From Mesocentrotus franciscanus (taxonomy: Eukaryota; Echinodermata; Echinoidea; Camarodonta; Strongylocentrotidae): DNA of 64,000 nt. The translations under genes were made by a program, and so were the position numbers. How positions within the stretch are numbered: the stretch's first letter is position 1; the number at the start of each line of letters is the position of its first letter. The DNA is taken from positions 33,053,420 through 33,117,419 of the forward strand of contig CP137667.1 of NCBI GenBank assembly GCA_037976565.1, in the 5' to 3' direction. This document shows, one piece after another, positions 14,101-24,350 of the stretch. The notes beneath the pieces are model-generated. The model was given only the letters and a program-made list of their open reading frames with translations, was not told the origin of the DNA and did not search any database.

Positions 14101-14886
14101 AATACATGAACTCCACACATACATTGGTATATGGGACTACACACACACACGTGTGCTTTGAATGTTTGTTCAAAACACTTTTGCATTTTCTAATCTTGTT
14201 TTGAATATGGCCTGAGGGCATTATAGCATTTCGTTTCAAGTGACATTTTCTATCACGATATTCTTCCAAAATTGAAATGAGAAAGATCACAAATCTATCT
14301 TATTTAGAGCATAGTGCAGGCCATAATACAAATGATTACAATACTAATGAATGAATGCAAGAAGGAAATATTGACATGCCAAATATAGAAGGATGTAACA
14401 AATAGCTGGCAAGAAATGACCTTAATTTGGAATTTGAGGTTAAAGTTTTCATGTTTTCATGTTTTCATAGTTCACTTCCTTGTCATGTTTGTGTTCTATT
14501 AAATTTACCTGTCGCATTTCAGACGTGAACATGGCAAGCATTTTTTTCTGCGTCAAATAAATCATATTTCATTTGTTTCGGGAAAATATGGGCCTCGAAT
14601 GATTTATAATTATTTCCGCCAAAAACTAAACCTCGCACGCGCGCCCATCAGATATAATCAACGGCCACAGATGGGATGTTGTAATTTGGAGCAATGACTA
14701 ATTGTGACACAAACGTGTTGTCTTTTATCTTTTGATGCACTGTAAACTATAGTGTCTGTGCTTTCAACTTTTATGAAAGGAATACAAATATGCCCACGTT
14801 TTTTGTAATAGTTTATTACGCGTTTCAGCTTGAGACTTTGATTAGTTTGTAAAGGTTCTTTGGAACCTTCTCTGGCTCTATCTCTC

Positions 14887-15010
14887 CCACGCACACACAC
14901 ACACTCCTTTTCTCACTCTTTATAGTCTCTCTCTCTCTCTCTCATTCCTCTTTCTTTCTTTGTCTCTTAATCCTCTTTCTTTCATTCTTTCCTTCTTTCG
15001 TTCTATCTTT
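14887..15010. repeat. Pyrimidine-rich microsatellite cluster
   Basis: (AC)n near 14889-14904, (CT)n at 14926-14943 and CTTT-rich sequence to 15010. The ORFs across it are composition artefacts. Confidence 0.75.
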
Positions 15011-15643
15011 CTTTTCAATCTCCCTCCATTCACTTGCCCCGACGACAATTTTACCATTGCGAGATGTTTTAGTATAGGGATCCAGTATTTTTAGTAAGTC
15101 GGTTATTCGATTGTGGGTCGGTTTGGGTCGGTTTGATACCTCGGCGACACTGCAAAACTGTACATTTCGATTATTGGCCATTCATGATATTGGATCTTCG
15201 TTTTCGGTCTCTGATCGGTCTAATGCCGGTCTCGTTGATGCATGGGGCAGATGTGTGACTGGCTGTGGCGTAGCTAGCTGCAGTGGGCCACGGGAGGGCC
15301 ATCTCCTTCACCCCCACCCTCCTAAGCCATGGTAGTCTGATATTGACGGTTGTTCCGCTGTGACTACGTCTGGCTCCACTGACCAGTTTTATTACATAAT
15401 TCCCCACACTAGACGGTTATTTCTGCCTATCATCTGCGATTATGAGTTCGTGAGTTCATAATTAATTTTCCGACCATTTTCCTACAGTAAGAACGGTGAC
15501 GCACCCCCTTGTGCGAAACAGTGCATGCAAACTGAAACTACAATAGGCTCTGTATAATACTTGAGCTGCTTCGGACACAGCAATAAATTGGCTAAAAACA
15601 AGGCTCTGCACTTATAAGGCTGCAGGAAATGTGGTAAAGTGTG

Positions 15644-15743
15644 AAAAATAGTACCATAGCGATTGCAAAATCGCAGAATTTGAAAAGAAACATAAAATAC
15701 ATATAATCATGTACATCTTCAAATAATATATTACTGAGGGAAG
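15644..15743 (+). repeat. Direct repeat, left copy, upstream of terminal exon A
   Basis: About 100 bases containing AATAGTACCATAGCGATTGC, repeated almost exactly at 16280-16378 in the same orientation. The two copies bracket exon A about 640 bases apart. Confidence 0.85.
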
Positions 15744-15956
15744 TCTGTGCTTGCAGACTAAATTCACGCTACAATGACATGTTCCGTAATCAACTCGAGA
15801 GCATTTTCTATACCCTATTGTAATTTGAATATCTGTACAGACCATGCAATAGGGTATATAAATTGCCCTGGGGTTTATTTCTCGAAAGTATGTGCGATCG
15901 TCTGGTGACTTGGGTTTAATTGAGGCTTTGTCTTATCTGCTATCCGGCATTTACAG

Positions 15957-16216
15957 GACGGCCCGCTCGCAGACAAGACAGATCGGCAGAATCCGACAGC
16001 GACTCTGACAGTGACAGCAACAGTAACAGTAACTCATCCGAGGAGAACGACGTCCAACCACCAGCTCCCGCCACGACCACAGCCGCCCCGACTACCACCA
16101 CCCCGACTACCCCCACTGGCACCACGCAACCACCGACGACGATGACCACCCCGTTGGCAGTCATGACTACCTGCGTGGTCCGAGGCGACGGGACGCTGGA
16201 TTGCCGCCCCGTCTAG
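15957..16216 (+). CDS. Terminal exon A of a secreted acidic Thr-rich RGD protein
   Basis: The acceptor TTTACAG ends at 15956, and the exon starts in phase 1 so that the split Gly joins the signal-peptide exon. It encodes 85 further residues, then TAG at 16214-16216. In order these are: a basic start with an RPAR (RxxR, furin-like) site; an acidic Ser/Asp run (SAESDSDSDSDS, then SNSNSNSSEEND), rich in casein-kinase-type serines; a Thr/Pro mucin-like stretch; and a tail with CVVRGDGTLDCRPV, where RGD (16181-16189) sits between two cysteines. The full protein would be about 110 residues. The family is not recognised. The architecture resembles SIBLING phosphoproteins (osteopontin, DMP1), which suggests an extracellular, perhaps mineral- or integrin-related role. 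That function is inference. No AATAAA signal is evident shortly downstream. Confidence 0.72.
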
Positions 16217-16279
16217 GGCACGCCCTAGTTCATACGTTAGGCCCACTTGTAATATATATATTTAGAGGTGCTGAAAACC

Positions 16280-16378
16280 AAAAAATAGTACCATAGCGCT
16301 TGCAAAATCGCAGAATTTGAAGAGAAACATAAAATACATATAATCATGTAAATCTTCAAATTATATTACTGAGGGAAG
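16280..16378 (+). repeat. Direct repeat, right copy, downstream of terminal exon A
   Basis: Nearly identical to 15644-15743 (AATAGTACCATAGCGCTTGC start, ending TTACTGAGGGAAG). It lies about 65 bases after the stop codon of exon A, possibly inside its 3' UTR. Confidence 0.85.
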
Positions 16379-18466
16379 ACGAATGTTTCAATGGAGCACT
16401 TTAGACACCGTCGTTACAACACTAAATAATTGGTTCTGCGACAATAATTGCTCTGTGTCAATTCATGCACTAGCCGAATTCGTAAATCAACTCTGTACCC
16501 GACACTAACCCTAACCTTAAACCTAAGCCTATCCTGAAACTTAATTGCAACCCTGACCCTAAACCTATTCGTTTACTACTTATGACAAAATGAAACCCGG
16601 TGCAAAATTAATGTCGGTTCACCCTTTATTATGACACTACGCCCAAATTGAAAATGTTTGGTATACGTATTTAATTAGAGCGTATTATTCATTCTGGATC
16701 GCGTTCTATAAACATGGCAATTAGATTTAGAAACGACTATAAATCGTGGAGAATCATTCTGAATCGTTCTAATATCTTTTAGCCCTTGCTTTAGATCTGT
16801 TTGACTCTTCTTGTTTTCTTTTCTGTCTTATCAAAACATAAAAAAGTGGGATATCCATATCATTTTTGAAGGAGGATAGCAATGGAGGTTACTTTCTAAC
16901 TCTCGGAATTAATATGTATGTTTCTTAACTATAAAACTGAAAGAGAAGGTTGACTTTGTGAAGGTGAAACATAAATTGTTAGCCTTTCATTCTTTCATGT
17001 TAGCGTGCAAGAATACAATAGAAGAAAGTGTCCCCTGAAAAGGATTGCTCTTCATATTTGAAAAAAAAATGACAAGAAATGGTTGAAATGTTTGAACCGT
17101 TGACAAGACGTGTGTGTAGCCTCATAATTATATACCCTTTCTTTTGTTTAGTGACCTATTCAACTAAGACCGAGCCACTTTCTTAATTCTCATTTTGAAA
17201 TTCAAAAACCTCACAGTATGGCCCGCGTGTGCTATATAATCAACATGTTTTCAGTTTAATTCACAATGCAATCGCTTGACCCTACATTTTCGTCATTTTT
17301 GTGTGTGTTACAGATGAAGAAAATACCATATATTCATATAAATATCCTATGCTATACCTTATTACAATGTGTATTTTGTTATTCCCATGTACATAGTACA
17401 TTGATCTCGGCATTTACACACTATTAGTCTTATTTATCAGACTTCATTCATAAATTATTTGCTCAATCGGTTTTCATTGAAATTAACACGCTAGATTATA
17501 CCTTTTTTATAAATCAAACGGCAAGTTGGCACTGGTTGATATTATCTTTGCATTTATGAATGATGGGATTTTTTCTCAAAAGCTGTTTGTATATAATTGC
17601 TTGCTAATTTTTTTATAAATATTACAATATGTATTTATGTATGTATAAAGCTGCAACTTTCTTTAGAGAAAGTAGACGTTCGTCTATGTCAATTAAATTG
17701 ATAGAATGCGTAGACTAATAAAGATGGTTTGATCTGGTTGCTATTTTATTCTGATGCATATACATTTCTCGATTGGGCTTTATTATTTTGTCTTTATTTT
17801 TTCAGACATTTGAGAGTGGAGGAGACAGAAAGAAAAAAAGTAGGCAGGAATAGAATGAACAGGGAGACGTCCCTTGAAGGACAAAGAAAAACAAGAGAGC
17901 GAAAGATTGTGAAAGGTATTTAGAAAGGCAGAGAAGAAGGGGTAAAAGAGAGAGGGCATGAAGGAGAGAGAGAGAGGGGGAGAGGGGGAGAGAGAGATAG
18001 AGAGGGGAGGAATAAGAGAGAGATAGGGGAAGAGAGAGAGAGAGAGAGAAGCTATATATAATGTAAATGGGGCGTAATAGATGAGAAAGAGATAAGAGAG
18101 CAATACAGACGGATAGAGGAGGAATACATACAAAGTTGACATGGGTTAGATATTTATTTATTTATTATATTTAATATCATGATTTTCCTGGCTTCAAACA
18201 GAAACAGTAATTATATGAAGTTCGTTTAAACAGGAGTCTGGAGGACCCAGGAATACCACAATTACATCCAGCATGAAGGGCCACCGTCTTATAAAGAAAG
18301 TTGTGATTGATCCGAATCAGTCGCAAGTCCTTTAATCAATCAATTTCAATTTTCAATTTCAATTTCAATTTTATTTCTGTTTCCAACAAAATATTACAAA
18401 CCAATTAAAATCATTTACAATTTTTGTTTTGGTCTCGATCGAATCGTTGATTATACCCGACTACAG
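16379..18466. other. Spacer between the two homologous terminal exons
   Basis: No second signal-peptide exon was found here, which is why exon B is proposed to share the exon at 8529. It contains degenerate CCCTAA-like telomeric repeats near 16503-16570 and a GA-rich tract at 17933-18060. The short ORFs show no domain. Confidence 0.5.
17933..18060. repeat. GA-rich low-complexity tract
   Basis: Mostly GAGA/GGGA on the + strand, ending in about nine consecutive GA units near 18033. Confidence 0.8.
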
Positions 18467-18795
18467 GAAGGCCTGCGCGTCTGTACCGGTCCGCAGAATC
18501 AGACGAGAGTGACGAGTCCAGCAGCTCATCCGAGGAAAGCGAAGGTCAACCACCGGTTCGTAACAGGACATCACCGCCTACCACCACCACCACCACCACC
18601 ACCGCTGCCCCACCCACCACGACCCCCACCACTGCCCCACCCACCACCACAACACCACCGACAACTCCACCAACCATTACCACACCCGCCACCACGACGA
18701 TTACGGTCCCCATTCAGGTCATTATAACGAGGTGCGTGGAACGCGGTGACGGCACGTTGGATTGTCGGCCCGTCACCTCCACTGTCGGTCCCTAG
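18467..18795 (+). CDS. Terminal exon B, homologue of exon A, secreted acidic Thr-rich RGD protein
   Basis: The acceptor GACTACAG ends at 18466, and the phase equals that of exon A. It encodes GRPARLYRSAESDESDESSS and more, a longer Thr/Pro stretch with (ACC)n codons, and a tail with CVERGDGTLDCRPV before TAG at 18793-18795. Counting the split Gly, this is about 109 residues. The ends (GRPAR, RSAESD and the C-x9-C loop with RGD) are strongly conserved with exon A, while the acidic and Thr-rich middles differ in length and sequence. That pattern suggests selection on the ends and repeat drift in the middle. It also contains an N-glycosylation sequon (NRT). It could be an alternative terminal exon of the same gene, or the end of a tandem duplicate whose signal exon is missing or unseen. 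Confidence 0.68.
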
Positions 18796-18849
18796 TTCGT
18801 CGTCCTTATCGTCATCATGCACGAAGAAAATGTGGAATATAATTGTGTA

Positions 18850-19085
18850 TACCTATTAGTAGTAGTAGTAGTAGTAGTGGTGGTTATTTTACCTGACTGC
18901 TAAGAAAGCATAAATGCTTGTTAGTAAGCAACCAGAGGACCGACGGCTTTAGTATATGTCCTCTCCTAGAGACCTGATAATGAGGATCACTGCCTAATTA
19001 CCAAAGGGCAATAGCGCATCGACTTGGTTTCGAACCAGGGTCACCGGATTACGATGCTACCAACTGAGCTATCGCGCCTCCTCTT
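18850..19085 (-). mobile_element. tRNA-derived SINE with trinucleotide tail
   Basis: On the - strand the head carries a Pol III A-box-like TAGCTCAGTTGG and a B box GGTTCGAAACC (forward GGTTTCGAACC near 19026), then a body, then a (CTA)n tail seen forward as (AGT)n at 18857-18876. The tRNA cloverleaf is imperfect (D and T stem mismatches), so this is a SINE head and not a functional tRNA gene. It begins about 55 bases after the stop of terminal exon B. Confidence 0.65.
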
Positions 19086-20457
19086 ATATTATATACAGGC
19101 TTTGATCGTTTTGGGGAAAAGTGGCGTAGGCTATTCAGGCTTTTGTAAACGTTGTGGAGGCAGTTTCTCACACAGTGGTGGTAGGGTCGATATAAGTGGA
19201 TTATTTCAGACAAAAAATGTTGAACACCTGTAACAAAAGTATTGAAGACGTGAAAATCGAGTTGTGCACTTAGTAGTCTCGTTTTGATGATATTCTAAAA
19301 TTGAATTCGGTCGGCTTTTTAAAAGTCATTCCAGAACAAGCAGATTTATACTTATCCGTCAGTGAAGAAGGAAGCGAGCATCCTCTTCCTATTATCAAGA
19401 TAATTTAATTTGAATGGCAGTTTCTATATAATTTCTTTTTTTCAATATCCATGGCCTTAATCGATTTTCTGATAATTGCATTAATTGTTTCACATAATAA
19501 ACATAACATATAACATGTCTTGAAAGAAAAAAAAACCCTTCGTTGACAAACCTTGACTATTTAAACCGATTAGAACCATTCTAAACGTACAAATTATATA
19601 TAATAATTGTCTAGAAATGTCATTTAGACAGAAGAATGGGGTATCTGCCTATAGCTCGTTGATTTGTCTTGTCTAGCGCCCTCTTTTGTTTCGGTCGTGT
19701 TAGTTTTAAGAAAACTACCCTCGGTGTTATTTGGTGTGTTAATGTCTATTGTCCCCCCGCAATAACAACATTTAAAACCTATGTCATGCATGCCTTTATT
19801 GAAAACAAACAAAAAACATAATCGTAGTAGTAGTAGACTAATACGTATACACTATGAACGATGAATTTGTCTTTTAAAGAATTTCTCGTTATCGGTTTTA
19901 TAGGTATTAAATTGTTGGTATACATGTATATTTTGGATGCTAGGCCTGTATAATTATTAAGAGTTATCCTTTTCAGATAATGTTTAATGAAATCGATATA
20001 TTCAGAAGTGTTTTGCATGTTTTCTTGGCTTTAACGTGATATATTTATTAATCATTAGCAATTCAGGCGTGGAAACAGTGAGTTTTACTGATGATCTGTT
20101 TTCTTAATCTCTCTTTGTAAGTTTGTATGATAATATATTGCAGCTATGTAAGATAAACTGTTTTTGTATGATTGTTTTGAGCAACTGTATATTTTTCTGT
20201 CAATTGAATTGATGTATCATAAATAAACGAATTAAATACAATTCTTGGTACTTAATTGTACTATTTGACTATTTCTATTTGATGGATTATGAAAAGTGCA
20301 AATTATTTGAAGGGAAAGAGATGAAAAGTAAGAGAAAATCAAAGAGAGGCAGAGGGATAAGGAATTGGAAATAAAGATAAGTGAAAGGTAAAAGATAAAA
20401 GACAGGTGAGAGGGAGGTGAGATGGACCGAATGTTCGAGAGGGGTAGGGAGGGAAAC

Positions 20458-20458
<1 letters not shown>
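19086..20458. other. AT-rich non-coding DNA
   Basis: No exon, domain or obvious repeat was recognised. The short ORFs have random-looking composition. Confidence 0.5.

Positions 20459-20520
<62 letters not shown>
20459..20520. repeat. (GA)n microsatellite
   Basis: About 29 uninterrupted GA units, preceded by GA-rich sequence from about 20280. Confidence 0.95.
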
Positions 20521-20522
<2 letters not shown>

Positions 20523-20552
20523 GGCACTGAAGAGATAATATGCCTATTCGGG

Positions 20553-20712
20553 CATGATGATCATCATCTTTAACATCATCATCATCATCATCATCAACAT
20601 CATCATTGTCATCATCATTATCATCATCTTCATCATCATCAATCATCATTATCATCATCATCAATCATCGTCATCATGATCATCATCATCATCATCATCA
20701 ATCAATCAATCA
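20553..20712. repeat. (ATC)n microsatellite, imperfect
   Basis: CATCAT repeats with scattered substitutions, ending in (AATC)n at 20697-20712. The Asp-rich ORF read on the - strand is an artefact. Confidence 0.92.
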
Positions 20713-20875
20713 CCATTACATTTACTGTCGTGCCACGTAATATGTTCCCTAATCGAGGGACGCGGTATACCCCCAGAGCCCGAATATGACGTGGTATAAT
20801 TATTGCCCGAATATCGTAACTTTAAACAAAATCCAGGGATGGCAGCCCCACTACCTCCCCTCGTGCACATAATGA

Positions 20876-21014
20876 CGAAGAAGAAGAAGAAGAAGAAGAA
20901 GAAGAAGAAGAAGAACAAGAAGAAGAAGAAGAAGAAGAAGAAGAAGAAGAAGAAGAAGAAGAACAAGAAGAACAAGAAGAAGAAGAAGAAGAAGAAGGAG
21001 AAGGAGAAGAAGAT
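20876..21014. repeat. (GAA)n long purine triplet tract
   Basis: About 140 bases of AAG/GAA with a few AAC interruptions and a GGA-containing end. The poly-Lys, poly-Ser and poly-Phe ORFs across it are artefacts. It is followed to about 21210 by GAT-rich imperfect repeats, including a palindromic ATGATCATGATCATGATCAT near 21050. Confidence 0.95.
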
Positions 21015-21318
21015 GTGATATTATGATGACGACGACTAGGATGACGATGATGATCATGATCATGATCATGCATGGTAACGAAGCGATGTCGATGATAATG
21101 ATAAAATGATGACGACGAGGATGATGATGATGATATCATGACGACGATGACAGGTGATTATGACTTATGAGGATGATCAACATGATAATAATAATTGATA
21201 ATGATGATGATAATACTGATGGTAAATATAGGCTATGTTAGTGATGTTTAAAAAAATCTTTTGGATTAGGCAAATCATTATTTGTGTTAGTGCGAGAGAG
21301 GGGGAAAAGAATTTGTTT

Positions 21319-21440
21319 GGGTCACAGTGGTCAGTGGATAATTGACTCTAGACTGTAAACCCAAGGTAATGGGTTCAAATCCTTGAAACAGCACTTATAC
21401 GTCCTTTGGCAAGACATTTTTTTATATGCCACACTCCACT
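21319..21440 (+). mobile_element. tRNA-derived SINE fragment
   Basis: Contains an A-box-like region (CAGTGGTCAGTGG) and a B box (GGGTTCAAATCC at 21371-21382), spaced as in a tRNA head, followed by CTTTGGCAAGACATT, a body motif typical of invertebrate tRNA-SINEs. The head is too mismatched for a working tRNA. Confidence 0.6.
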
Positions 21441-21470
21441 TATCAATATATTAGTTTATTGACCCCCAGG

Positions 21471-22340
21471 CGCTGATCCAGGATTTCTTAGGGGTGCCCA
21501 AATTTGAAATCGTGAGAGCCATAATTTGGTACGTAATGGTGACCACTAAAGCAGTGGCGTAATGTGCAAAATCTTTATATACCTTATTAATTTTGTGACA
21601 CTGGCAGGACACTAATTGGCGTTAGTCCAGGGGGCAGAGCCCCCGGAAGCTTAGGGGTTTTAAGCATCTAATTACCGTCAGATGAGCATCCAGGGCCCGC
21701 CTTTAGGGCCCTAGGTGGGGTCCAGGGGGCAGAGCTCCCGGAAGCTCAGGGGTTTTAGGTGTTAAATCACGGTCAGATGAGCATATTTTGATACCTTATT
21801 TGTGACATTGGCAGGACACTAATTGGAGTGGGCTCCTGGGGGCGGAGCCCCCGGAAGCTCAGGGGTTTTATGCATTAAATTACGGTCAGATTAGCATCCA
21901 AGGCCCGCCTTATGGCTCTAGGTAGAATCCAGGGGGCAGAGCCCCCGTAAGCTCAGGGGTTTTAGGTGTTAAATCACGGTCAGATGAGCATATTTTGATA
22001 CCTCATTATTATGTGACACTGGCAGGTCACTATTCTTTTTTTTTCTCTCTCTTTCTTTCTATTTCTCTTTAATATACTTTTTTCAACAAAAAGAGGGCTC
22101 GAGCCCCGAGCCTCGCCGCCTCCGCGGGCCCTGACATGTGGGCCTCTAAATAAGCATATTTCTTGCCTGACTGTAAATTTGGGAATTTGTCATTTTCCAA
22201 CAAACGCATAACGCATAAGTATAATTTACTAAAAAAGTGAGGGAAAATCCCGGAAAATTATGTAATTTTTTAAGCAAAATCTGTAAACCACTAGTATCGA
22301 ATTAGGAATAAACCATGCTTAGATTCTATTTGGGGGCAAC
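21471..22340 (+). repeat. Composite repeat, module 1 (GGGGCAGAGCCCCC units)
   Basis: Repeated units each carry GACACTGGCAGGACACTAAT, a CCAGGGGGCAGAGCCCCC palindrome, and a GGTCAGATGAGCAT segment. At least four related units lie between 21590 and 22030. The segment 22130-22290 has a GCAAGAAATATGC-type block. All occur in the opposite orientation at 58850-61550. No ORF is seen. Confidence 0.8.
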
Positions 22341-22600
22341 TGCAGTAAATTGCACCTGAAATTGCATCATGCGCATTATAAGTTCCAAACGCTTTCTTTC
22401 ATACAAAATTTAATACACAAAAAAGTTCCGACTATTTCACAAGATGTAATAAAACAATATGAATAATTCTAATGGTACACTAAGTCTTATGCAAATGCAT
22501 GATCATTTTGCGTTTCTTTCTGCCTGCAAAATAGTTTTCTTCTGCATTTCGTTTTGTTGCTGTTATGAGTTTATATTCATATTATTGTTATCAAACAGGA

Positions 22601-22624
22601 ATAAATAAATAAATAAATAAATTG
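22601..22624. repeat. (AAAT)n microsatellite
   Basis: Short run of AAAT/TAAA units. Confidence 0.9.
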
Positions 22625-22674
22625 AAAAATAAATACATTTGTAGGCCTACAATGATAGTTGCAACTGATCTTTC

Positions 22675-23377
22675 CTTATTTTCCCCCTTTTCTTTTCTTC
22701 TTCCTCTATATTTTCTTTCCCTTTCTCTCCTCTGTCCTTTTCTTATCTCTTTTTTACCAAGGGGGGGGGGGGCAAGGGCCTTTCGGTGCCCCCTGATCCA
22801 CACCTTGTTGGCGCGGAACATCGCAACTGATCTCCCCCACCTTTCTTCTTCCTCTTTTTGTTCCTTTCCTTTTTCTCCTTTCCCTTTCCCTTCCCTTCCT
22901 TCTCTCTTTTAAGTTTGCTGGGGAGGCACAGGCCTTTCGTTCCCACCGATCCACACGTTATTGGCCGATTAATTCTTTTCATCCTTTTCTTTTCTTCTTC
23001 CTCTTTTTTGTTCCCTTTTATAGCTCTCCGCTTTCCCTTTCCCTTCCCCCTTTTTGTTTGGTTGGGGGCAAGGGCCTTTGCCCCCGATCCACAACTTGTT
23101 GGCGGGAAAATCGCAACTGATATCTCCTTCTTTTCTTTCTTCTTCCTCTTTATTCCCTTCCCTTTATCTCCTCTTTTCCTTTTTTGCTTTCCCGGCTTTC
23201 CTTCCTTCTCTCCTTTTTTTTTTGCTGGGGGCCGGGGGCGGGGAGACAACAGCCTGGGAAGCAAGGTCCTTTCAGCTCTCCCCGATCTCCTTCTTTCCCC
23301 CTTTTCTCAGTTTTCTGCTTCCTCTTCTTTAATTCTTACCCTCACTCTCGATCTCCTCTTTCCCTCTCCCTTCTTTT

Positions 23378-23432
<55 letters not shown>

Positions 23433-23480
23433 CACTTTGGCGGGGGCCGGGCGGCAAGGCCCCTGGCCCCTGGATCCGCG
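22675..23480 (+). repeat. Composite repeat, module 2 (pyrimidine-rich units with GGGGGCAAGGGCC)
   Basis: About four units of 140-160 bases. Each has a GGGGGCAAGGGCC-like block, GATCCACA(A/C)(C/G)TTGTTGGCG, CGCAACTGAT and a long C/T tract. It ends in (CT)n at 23383-23429 and GGATCCGCGCCTG. The same units appear inverted at 58370-58840. The long ORFs here (up to 217 codons) are low-complexity artefacts. Confidence 0.82.
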
Positions 23481-23743
23481 CCTGATGACCCCCAAAAAGC
23501 GGTTGTTTTGAGAACAATACAAAGAACTTGGAACAATACTTTCTCAGCATTTTCAATAATTCAGTATTAGTTAGTATCCATAGGTTTAGACCAACAATTT
23601 ACAGTTAACTTCCATGCCTGTAGTGTCTTGGCTGTATTATTAAATCTATGGCAATCTGTTCAAATATTCTGTGAGTATTGCCATTTTCAATATAATATTA
23701 TAACCCCAAACCACATAGCTCTATGGAATTTTTTCCTGTACAG

Positions 23744-23926
23744 ATCGGTGGCCTCAAACCGACAACAACCACAACAACAATTGAGCTTAGACATATTTTG
23801 GTCGTTAACTTCAGTTGAGTACCCACATATCACGTACACAGACCGTGCTGACCTCGGAGCTGAGGAGACAAATACTCGAGATTTTGATACATTGTGCAGT
23901 AATTTTAGCAAGAACCGAGAAGACTA
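23744..23926 (+). other. Probable 5' UTR part of the nuclear receptor first coding exon
   Basis: Starts after an acceptor-like TTTTTTCCTGTACAG ending at 23743 and runs to the ATG. An in-frame TAG at 23906-23908 shows that the coding start cannot lie further upstream in this exon. A separate 99-codon frame ends across the ATG and is probably chance. Any upstream non-coding exon would lie beyond the composite repeat and was not identified. Confidence 0.45.
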
Positions 23927-24350
23927 ATGGAATGCTATGAGTATGACAGTGACCAGCTGTCGGTGTCGAGCAGCCCTTCGACTATCGCTTCGTCTTCTAT
24001 GAGTCCGTCGATGCCTCATGCTCAGGGTCAGACTCGGTCCCAGTACTCGCCGGGCGGATCCACAAGCTCCAGCCCGCTTGCCAGCAACCCCGACGCCGGT
24101 GGAACAGGCGATCGCGACCGAGAGCGCCCGTGCCTTGTGTGTGGGGACCGCGGCACCGGGTGCCATTATTCAGTATTTTCATGCGAAGGTTGCAAGGGTT
24201 TTTTCAAGCGAACAGTCCAGAAACAGCTCTTGTATTCCTGCAGAGGACCTAGTGACATGGAAGGCTGCTGTGAAATCAACAAAACAAGTCGGAATAGCTG
24301 TCAGTTTTGTCGATTTCAGAAGTGTTTAACAGCTGGCATGAAAACGGATG
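23927..24350 (+). CDS. Nuclear receptor (NR4A-like) exon 1: A/B region and DNA-binding domain
   Basis: ATG at 23927, with an in-frame stop 21 bases upstream. Residues 1-68 form a short Ser-rich A/B region. Residues 69-133 form a C4 zinc-finger DNA-binding domain. Finger 1 ligands are C69, C72, C86 and C89, with P-box CEGCKG followed by FFKRTVQK as in NR4A. Finger 2 uses C105, C115 (or C114), C125 and C128 and continues CRFQKCL. The C105-C115 gap is nine residues against the usual five, so the D-box is enlarged. A nuclear receptor binds DNA half-sites through this domain and controls transcription in the nucleus. The exon ends in phase 1 before GTAATT. It is GC-richer than the flanking DNA. 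Assignment to NR4A rests on motif recall. An orphan relative of NR4A is possible. Confidence 0.88.

Larger units (their letters stand above)
8602..15956 (+). other. Predicted intron 2 of the secreted-protein gene
   Basis: About 7.4 kb between the signal-peptide exon and terminal exon A. It contains two TIR elements (10404-10757 and 11024-11157), G/C homopolymer debris at 9717-10315, a pyrimidine-rich stretch at 14887-15010 and a 100-base direct repeat at 15644. Short ORFs on both strands show no domain or conserved motif. Confidence 0.5.

Noticed and set aside
17729..17923. Possible leader exon for terminal exon B
   Set aside because: The frame starts with hydrophobic residues, but its hydrophobic part runs into an acceptor-like TTTTTTCAG and then GA-rich repeat. 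There is no phase 1 donor that would join exon B.
19007..19083. tRNA gene on the - strand
   Set aside because: A and B boxes are present, but acceptor, D and T stems do not pair properly and a SINE body with a (CTA)n tail follows.
20803..21139. Poly-Lys, poly-Ser, poly-Phe and poly-Leu frames
   Set aside because: All are translations of the (GAA)n tract.
22743..23570. Long open frames on both strands (up to 217 codons)
   Set aside because: They lie in pyrimidine-rich composite repeat units and a (CT)n run. The peptides are low-complexity Ser/Leu/Phe or Lys/Arg/Glu and change frame with the repeat.
23628..23927. 99-codon + strand ORF ending at the receptor start codon
   Set aside because: Crosses a probable acceptor at 23743 and shows no domain. 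It is probably a chance frame in the intron and 5' UTR.
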